Part shown: in pieces, positions 59,023-64,000 of the stretch | How positions within the stretch are numbered: the first letter of the stretch is position 1 | Layout: the number at the start of each line of letters is the position of its first letter | Made by a program: the position numbers and the translations under genes | Notes under the pieces: generated by a model | The model's database searches: none | What the model was told of the DNA's origin: nothing | What the model saw: only the letters and a program-made list of their open reading frames with translations | DNA from: CAVQXR01 sp963717955 | GTDB lineage: Bacteria; Actinomycetota; Thermoleophilia; Gaiellales; Gaiellaceae | Assembly: GCA_963717955.1 (NCBI GenBank) | Contig: CAVQXR010000002.1 | Location: forward strand, 248,001 to 312,000 | Length of the DNA stretch: 64,000 nt | Direction of reading: 5' to 3'

Positions 59023-60105
59023 CTATGACTCGGTGGGCGGCGCCAGAACCCGGAGCGCGTCCGGCGGCAGGCAGACGGTGACGGGCTCCCCCTGGTCGTA
59101 GGGCAGCGGCGAGCCGTCGTTGGGGACGACGGCCGTGACGAGGTCGCCGCCGAGGATCCTCACCCTGAGCTCGCGGAAGCTCCCGCGAAAGACCGTGTGC
59201 TCGACCAGCCCCGGCAGGGAGTTCGGCTCGTCGTGGCCCTGCGGCGAGACCTGGACGCGCTCGGGGCGGATCACGGCCTTCACCCAGCCGCGCGCGTCCA
59301 CCGCGCCCTGACCGGCCCGGAGCGTCCGCTCGCCGACGCGCAGGACGCAGCTGTTACCGCCCGGCTCGACGGCCTCGGCCGTGATCAGGTTGGAGACCCC
59401 GAGGAAGTCGGCGACGAAGAGCGTTGCGGGCTCCTCGTAGACCGCCTGTGGGGGCCCGACCTGCTCGACGCGACCGTCGTTCATGAGCGCGATTCGGTCG
59501 CTCATCGTGAGCGCCTCCTCCTGGTCGTGCGTGACGAACACGAAGGTCACGCCCACCTCGGCCTGGAGGCCCTTGAGCTCGACCTGGAGGTCCTTGCGCA
59601 GGCGCGCGTCGAGTGCCCCGAGCGGCTCGTCGAGCAGGAGCACGCGCGGGCGGAGGACGAGCGCGCGGGCGAGTGCGACGCGCTGCTGCTGGCCGCCCGA
59701 GAGCTGGCCCGGCTTGCGGCCCTCGTAGCCGGGCAGCCGCACGAGGCCCAGCGTCTCGGTGACGAGGCGGCGGCGCTCATCCCGGGTGACGCGCTTGTAC
59801 TTCAGCCCGAAGGCGACGTTGTCGGCCACGTTCAGGTGCGGGAAGAGCGCGTAGCTCTGGAACACCGTGTTGACGTTGCGGCGGTGGGGAGGGGTCTGCA
59901 CCATGTCGACCCCGTCGAGGAGGATGCGGCCGCTCGTCGGACGCTCCAACCCGGCGATCATCCGCAGCGTCGTCGTCTTGCCGCAGCCCGAGGGCCCGAC
60001 CATCGTGAAGAACTCGCCCGGCGGCATGTGGAGGTCGATCTCGTCGACGGCGGTGAAGTCGCCGAAGCGCTTCGTGAGCGTCTCGAGCCTGATCTCGCCT
60101 TCCAT
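59023..60105 (-). CDS. potA: Spermidine/putrescine-type ABC transporter ATP-binding protein
   Basis: Nucleotide-binding subunit of 360 residues. Walker A GPSGCGKTTT, signature QLSGGQQQRVALARAL, Walker B LLLDEPLGALD, and H-loop FVTHDQEEALT are all present. Residues about 240-355 form the TOBE regulatory domain found in PotA/MalK-type subunits. ATG 60105 has GGAGGGG about 6 bases upstream and lies 3 bases after the potC stop. Last gene of a minus-strand operon that starts at 63218. Likely ligands are polyamines, but amino sugars or other cationic compounds are possible. Confidence 0.94.
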   Translation of the reverse strand: MEGEIRLETLTKRFGDFTAVDEIDLHMPPGEFFTMVGPSGCGKTTTLRMIAGLERPTSGRILLDGVDMVQTPPHRRNVNTVFQSYALFPHLNVADNVAFGLKYKRVTRDERRRLVTETLGLVRLPGYEGRKPGQLSGGQQQRVALARALVLRPRVLLLDEPLGALDARLRKDLQVELKGLQAEVGVTFVFVTHDQEEALTMSDRIALMNDGRVEQVGPPQAVYEEPATLFVADFLGVSNLITAEAVEPGGNSCVLRVGERTLRAGQGAVDARGWVKAVIRPERVQVSPQGHDEPNSLPGLVEHTVFRGSFRELRVRILGGDLVTAVVPNDGSPLPYDQGEPVTVCLPPDALRVLAPPTES

Positions 60106-60108
60106 GGG

Positions 60109-60966
60109 CTACCCCTCCAGCGTTGCGACGGTGGCGGCGCTACCCGCGCCGGCGAACCGGCGGTAGACGAGGTACGCGAGCCCGAGCGTCAGGAGCGTGA
60201 GCACGAGCGTGATGGCCGCGAGCGCGTTGAGCGCCGGCGTCGGTGCGCCGCGGGCAGACGAGTAGAGGAGCATCGAGACCGTGTTCGTCTCGGCTCCGCT
60301 CGCGAGGTACTGCGTGATGACGAAGTCGTCGATCGAGAGGGCGAAGACGACGCCGGCGCTCGCGAGGATCGCGGGAGCGAGCAGGGGGAGGAGCACGCGG
60401 AGGAGGCGGTCGCGCAGCGGCGCGCCGAGGTCCGCGGCTGCCTCCTCGTAATCACGACCGATCGAGACGAGGCGGCCCCGAACGATGACGACGACGTACG
60501 AGACGGCGAACGTCACCTGGCCGATCGCCTGGGCGGGCGTTCCGAGGCTGATGAAGGTGAAGATCTGGAGGAAGAGAAGCAGCAGCGCAACGCCCATCAC
60601 GATCTCGGGCGTGACGAGCGGGAGGAGCATCAGCGTGTTGGCCGTGCCGCCTCCCCGGCCACGCCAGCGCTGCAATCCGAGCGCCAGCGCGACGCCCAGC
60701 GGGACGCTGATCGCGACGCAGATCCCGGCGAGCACGAGCGTGTGCTCGAGCGCCGCGAGAAGCGCCGGATCGTTCTTGACGCTTCCCGTCGGATCGCCCG
60801 TGAACCAGCGCAGCGAGAAGCCCTGCCAGGTCGTTCGCGAGCGCCCGTCGTTGAACGCGAACAGCACTGCGATGACGACGGGGATGATCGACCAGGCGAT
60901 GTAGAATCCGGCGACCAGAGGCAGGAAACGCGGCCGGCCCCAGGGATTCCGAAGCCAGGCGATCAT
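60109..60966 (-). CDS. potC: Spermidine/putrescine-type ABC transporter permease (PotC-like)
   Basis: Permease of 285 residues with six hydrophobic helices; the first is FYIAWSIIPVVIAVLFAFN. The EAA loop is EEAAADLGAPLRDRLLRVLLP near residue 185. ATG 60966 overlaps the stop of the preceding fusion gene (ATGA). Works with the permease half of that fusion and with PotA. Confidence 0.93.
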   Translation of the reverse strand: MIAWLRNPWGRPRFLPLVAGFYIAWSIIPVVIAVLFAFNDGRSRTTWQGFSLRWFTGDPTGSVKNDPALLAALEHTLVLAGICVAISVPLGVALALGLQRWRGRGGGTANTLMLLPLVTPEIVMGVALLLLFLQIFTFISLGTPAQAIGQVTFAVSYVVVIVRGRLVSIGRDYEEAAADLGAPLRDRLLRVLLPLLAPAILASAGVVFALSIDDFVITQYLASGAETNTVSMLLYSSARGAPTPALNALAAITLVLTLLTLGLAYLVYRRFAGAGSAATVATLEG

Positions 60967-63218
60967 GCCTGCGCCTCCGCTCCCGCCCGCCTGGTGTAAC
61001 GGAGGTAGTACAGCATCATCACGAGGAGGACGATCGAGAGCAGGACAGTCAGTACCGCGCCGACCACCTTCTCGGATCCCTGGCGGGTCAGCTGGTCGAT
61101 CTGGTTTCCGATCATGGTGGTTCTCGACGAGCCCGAAACGAGATCGGGCGTGTAGTAGTCGCCGAACATCGGGAGCGCGATCAGCACGACGCCGGCGAGC
61201 AGGCCCGGCATCGAGAGCGGAAACGTGACGCGCCGGAACGCGCTGAACGGGCTCGCGCCGAGATCGCGCGCTGCCTCGATCTGACGCTGGTCGATCTGGT
61301 CGAGCGCGGCGAAGAGCGGGATGATCAGGAACGGGATGTAGCCGTAGACGAGGGCGATCACGACGGTCGAGGCCTGCCCCTCGAGCCACCCTCCTTCGCT
61401 GGAGAGAAGGCCGAGGCTGATGAAGAGCTGATCGATCGACGTGTAGTGCAGCACCTTCGTGCCCCAGCCGTCGGCGGCGAGGAGGTTGATCCAGGCGAGC
61501 ATGCGCATCAGGTAGTTGATCCAGAACGGCAGGACGAGCGCGAGGAGGAGGAGGCCGCGCCAGCGACCCGCGTGGCGCGCTGCGAAGTAGGCGACCGGAT
61601 ACCCGATGAGCAGGGAGATCGCGATCGCGATCCCGACGTAGGCGAACGTGCGCAGGAACGCGGTCAGGAACTGCTCGCCGTTCCAGATGTTCTCGAGCAC
61701 GGCGAGGAAGTAGCCGACGTTCCACTGGATCGGGCTCCAGAACGGGACGACCTCGTTGAGCGTGTTGGTGTTGCCGAAGGCGACCGCGAGGACGGCATAG
61801 AAGGCGACGAGGAAGAAGATCGAGAGCCAGAAGACCCCGGGAAGCGCGAGCAGGCGCCAGAACCAGCGGCCTTCCACTACTCCGGCCCTGAACTTCGACC
61901 AGGCCTGATCCCACAGACGCGCGCCCTCGACGGTGAGCTGGAGCAGCGCCTGGTTCGACGCGAACTGATCCGGGCGGATGACTGCCTTCTCGAGCGACTT
62001 CGGGATCAGGCCGCTCGTGATCAGCGCGTCCGCGTCGAGTGCGCGCTGTGGCGGCAGGTAGCCGTTGTAGTTGACGAAGTTGTCGTAGGCGTTCTTCTCG
62101 TCGAGGAGGAAGTCGAGGAAGCGGTGTGCGAGGACAGGTCGCTCGGCGGCGCGGGTGATGCAGACGAAGTCGTTCTGCACGACGCCGCCGCTGTCCGGCC
62201 CCCAGAAGGAGAGGACGTCGGGTTTCGTGCCCGGCGGCAGGTAGGAGATCGCCCCCGCGAGAAGGTCGCCCGACCACGCGTGATGGAGCCAGGACTTGGC
62301 TTCGGGCAGCGTCTGATACTGGGTGATGCTGGTCTTGATGTTGCAGATCTCTGTCAGCTCCGCGAGGGCTTCGCCGGCGGCCGCGACGATCGCCGGGTCC
62401 TCCGTGTTGACGTCTGCGACCGAGCCGGCCCTCATCGCGTCGCGCTGCATCGGCATGGAGAGACCGTCGCGCTTGTCGTTGAGCAGCCCGACCTTGCCCC
62501 GGTATGCCTCCGACTCCCAGAAGATGTCCCACGGGACGTCCATCGCCCCGACGTCTTCCGCGAGCTTGTCGTTGCGCCAGCCGATCCCGTCCTGCCAGAT
62601 GACGTACGGGACCGTGTAACGGGCGCCGCGGTCGTAGAAGGGGTCCTGGAGCTCGGGCCAGACGTTCGTCGCGAGATTCGGCAGATAGGCGTGGTTCAGC
62701 GGCTGGAGGAGCTGCTTCGCGACGAGTGTCACGATATCGCTCGCGCTGAGCCCGATGATGACGTCGAAGTCGACCGTCCCGGAGGAGAGCTTCGCGATCG
62801 CCTCGTCCGGTGTTTCGTACGTTCCGATGTTGACCTCGCAGTCGTTCTGCTTCGCGAACCGCTTCAGCAGCCCCGGGTCGATGTAGTCGGCGTAGTTGAA
62901 GACCCGCAGCGTGCCGCCTTCGAGCGGGCCGCCCTCCGGAATCGCCGGGTTGTCGTCGGTGATCGCCCAGGTGACGCTGTTGTCGTTGCGCGGGAGCGGC
63001 AGGCCACCGGGGCCCGTCGGCTTCGCCTCGACGAGCGCTGCGGCCAGTCCGCCGCTGCCGCCGTCGCCGTCGCCAGTGTCCTCGCACGCGCCGAGCGGCG
63101 TGGTCGTGTTCTGGCAGCCCGCGAGCGCGAACCCCGCGCCGACGCTCGCGGTCGCGGTCGCAGCTCCGCGGAGGAACTGGGAGCGGGTCAGGCCTGATCG
63201 GTCTTTCGGGTGACGCAT
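60963..63218 (-). CDS. Fused polyamine-type substrate-binding protein and permease (PotD-PotB)
   Basis: One open frame of 751 residues. Residues 1-447 are a periplasmic spermidine/putrescine-type binding protein: signal region with TRSQFLRG, lipobox Cys35 (FALAGC), GGTLRVFNYADYIDPGLLKRF, and the usual end RLWDQAWSKFRAG. Residues 448-751 are a six-helix PotB permease, starting VEGRWFWRLLALPGVFWL and containing the EAA loop EAARDLGASPFSAFRRV. At the junction the bases read GGAGTAGTG: in the neighbouring frame a TAG overlaps a GTG (61877-61879), the usual stop-start pattern. So the fusion may come from loss of one base, real or an error, with possible independent start at GTG 61877. A true fusion would give an unusual membrane topology. 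Confidence 0.85.
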   Translation of the reverse strand: MRHPKDRSGLTRSQFLRGAATATASVGAGFALAGCQNTTTPLGACEDTGDGDGGSGGLAAALVEAKPTGPGGLPLPRNDNSVTWAITDDNPAIPEGGPLEGGTLRVFNYADYIDPGLLKRFAKQNDCEVNIGTYETPDEAIAKLSSGTVDFDVIIGLSASDIVTLVAKQLLQPLNHAYLPNLATNVWPELQDPFYDRGARYTVPYVIWQDGIGWRNDKLAEDVGAMDVPWDIFWESEAYRGKVGLLNDKRDGLSMPMQRDAMRAGSVADVNTEDPAIVAAAGEALAELTEICNIKTSITQYQTLPEAKSWLHHAWSGDLLAGAISYLPPGTKPDVLSFWGPDSGGVVQNDFVCITRAAERPVLAHRFLDFLLDEKNAYDNFVNYNGYLPPQRALDADALITSGLIPKSLEKAVIRPDQFASNQALLQLTVEGARLWDQAWSKFRAGVVEGRWFWRLLALPGVFWLSIFFLVAFYAVLAVAFGNTNTLNEVVPFWSPIQWNVGYFLAVLENIWNGEQFLTAFLRTFAYVGIAIAISLLIGYPVAYFAARHAGRWRGLLLLALVLPFWINYLMRMLAWINLLAADGWGTKVLHYTSIDQLFISLGLLSSEGGWLEGQASTVVIALVYGYIPFLIIPLFAALDQIDQRQIEAARDLGASPFSAFRRVTFPLSMPGLLAGVVLIALPMFGDYYTPDLVSGSSRTTMIGNQIDQLTRQGSEKVVGAVLTVLLSIVLLVMMLYYLRYTRRAGAEAQA

Positions 63219-63297
63219 CCTTCGCTGGCCTCGTTCTTCCACACTTGGACGGCGGCTGGGCCGAAACGTTAACCCCAGTGCCGGAAGGTGGGCGCGT

Positions 63298-63626
63298 GTG
63301 ACCGCCGGGCTCCGCCCGGCTCTTGCGCGGGTCCGGCCCGGCCGAGCCGGGCCGTCAGCCGCGGACGGTGACCGCCGGGCTCCGCCCGGCTCTTGCGCGG
63401 GTCCGGCCCGGCCGAGCCGGGCTAACCGCAAGCGGCGCGAAGCGCCGCGCGCAGCGGACGCGCGGTCACCGCGCCAGGACGCGAAGCCCCACCGGGCCCG
63501 CGGGCCGTACCAAGCGGCGCCGACAGGCCCGCTGGGTCGTTCAGCCGCGGACGACCGCGGCCCTGCGGGCCGCTCTTGCGCGGGTCCGGCCCAGCCGCGG
63601 CCGGGCCGTCAGCCGCGGCGGGGCCG
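63298..63626. repeat. Hairpin-rich GC repeat region
   Basis: The 408-base gap between the PotD-PotB gene and the acyl-CoA dehydrogenase gene has no plausible gene. It contains a 55-base perfect direct repeat (63298-63352 and 63368-63422, period 70). Each copy carries two perfect 7-bp hairpins with 3-base loops. A third, divergent unit (63542-63611) shares a 20-base core at about 63573-63592 and keeps the first hairpin with different paired bases (GCGGCCC-TGC-GGGCCGC). A related unit lies at 42298-42330. The end, 63608-63635, has tandem copies of CCGTCAGCCGCGGCGGGG, the second running into the acyl-CoA dehydrogenase stop. Confidence 0.7.
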
Positions 63627-64000
63627 TCAGCCGCGGCGGGGGAACATGCTGCGCGCGATCACGAGCCGCTGGATGTCGCTCGTGCCCTCGTAGATCTCCT
63701 CGAGCTTCGCGTTGCGCAGGAGCCGCTCGGCCGGGTACTCGCGCGAGTAGCCGTTGGCACCGAGGGTCTGGACGCAGGCCCAGGTCGCGTACCACGCCGC
63801 CTCCGACGCGGCGAGCTTCGCCATCGAGGCCTCCGTCGAGAACGGCTGCCCCGCGTCGGCGAGCCGTGCAGCATGGTGCGTCATCAGCCTTGCCTGGTCG
63901 AGCCCGACCTTTGCGTCGACCAACCGGAAGGACACGGCCTGGTACTCGTGGATGGGCTTGCCGAAGGCCTGGCGCTCCTTCGCGTACTCGACCGCGATCT
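63627..64000 (-). CDS. Acyl-CoA dehydrogenase, C-terminal part (5' end outside the window)
   Basis: FAD-dependent alpha,beta-dehydrogenation of acyl-CoA thioesters. The frame runs off the right edge of the window; about 124 C-terminal residues are visible, corresponding to the C-terminal helical domain. YAKERQAFGKPIHEYQAV contains the FAD-contacting Arg-Gln-x-Phe-Gly-Lys motif, and ANGYSREYPAERLLRNAKLEEIYEGTSDIQRLVIAR has the catalytic Glu (YEGT) position of short- and medium-chain members. The end is preceded by repeats that may act as terminators. Substrate chain length cannot be judged from this part. Confidence 0.95.
   Translation of the reverse strand, partial: IAVEYAKERQAFGKPIHEYQAVSFRLVDAKVGLDQARLMTHHAARLADAGQPFSTEASMAKLAASEAAWYATWACVQTLGANGYSREYPAERLLRNAKLEEIYEGTSDIQRLVIARSMFPRRG

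Noticed and set aside
54672..59081. Very long open frames, e.g. 1469 codons on the plus strand and 1108 codons on the minus strand (54847-58173)
   Set aside because: They are shadows of recognisable genes in other frames. Their translations are Arg/Ala/Gly-rich with no domains, as expected when stop codons are rare at high GC.

Overview
The window is a very GC-rich (about 70 percent by eye), densely packed bacterial chromosome segment. The split PntAa/PntAb/PntB transhydrogenase, PucR-type regulators, a DUF6457 protein, many GTG/TTG starts and many apparently leaderless starts point to an actinobacterium, probably an uncultured Thermoleophilia/Gaiellales-like soil lineage (inference). I see no phage, IS, tRNA, rRNA or CRISPR.

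Layout. 1-5.3 kb: 3' end of lon, a cNMP-binding protein, nudC, a MetE-like protein whose N-terminus is unclear, a J-domain protein and a glutaredoxin-DinB protein that reads through an in-frame TGA (candidate selenoprotein). 5.5-10.1 kb (minus): an operon of SDR, pntAa, pntAb, pntB and a GerMN lipoprotein. 10.2-14.8 kb: MFS transporter, DUF6457, glycogen debranching enzyme, glycosyltransferase. 14.9-18.0 kb (minus): purM-purN-purH. 18.1-36.5 kb: two PucR regulators and a nitrogen-catabolism island (hyuA1-hyuB1-nitrilase-hyuA2-hyuB2-SDR) followed by a complete branched-chain-type ABC transporter. 36.5-43.1 kb: an amidase divergent from a KipI-KipA-BCCP-biotin carboxylase operon with a facing PxpA gene, together resembling a split urea amidolyase or 5-oxoprolinase. 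43.4-50 kb: an amine-dehydrogenase-like flavoprotein, a class III aminotransferase, and a 994-residue kinase/LytM/phospho-lyase fusion. 50-54.9 kb: marR with a palindromic operator, hyuA3-hyuB3, a PPOX flavoprotein. 54.9-59 kb: threonine dehydratase-like enzyme, small Cys-Cys protein, ThDP enzyme, HisC-like aminotransferase. 59-63.2 kb (minus): polyamine-type ABC transporter with a fused binding protein and permease. The window ends in hairpin repeats and an acyl-CoA dehydrogenase cut by the right edge.

Taken together, most genes from 18 to 63 kb suit uptake and breakdown of amides, lactams, nitriles and amines as nitrogen or carbon sources, under PucR and MarR control. No substrate can be fixed from sequence alone.

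Three general observations shape the annotation. About fourteen starts have a TANNNT box 6-8 nt upstream and mostly no Shine-Dalgarno sequence, so leaderless transcription is probably common; I used this to choose several starts. Bases 29.64-31.22 kb carry at least fifteen small frameshifts, unlike the rest of the window, which looks like a local sequence-quality problem. The glutaredoxin-DinB gene combines a leaderless ATG, a UxxC motif at the TGA and a SECIS-like hairpin behind it.
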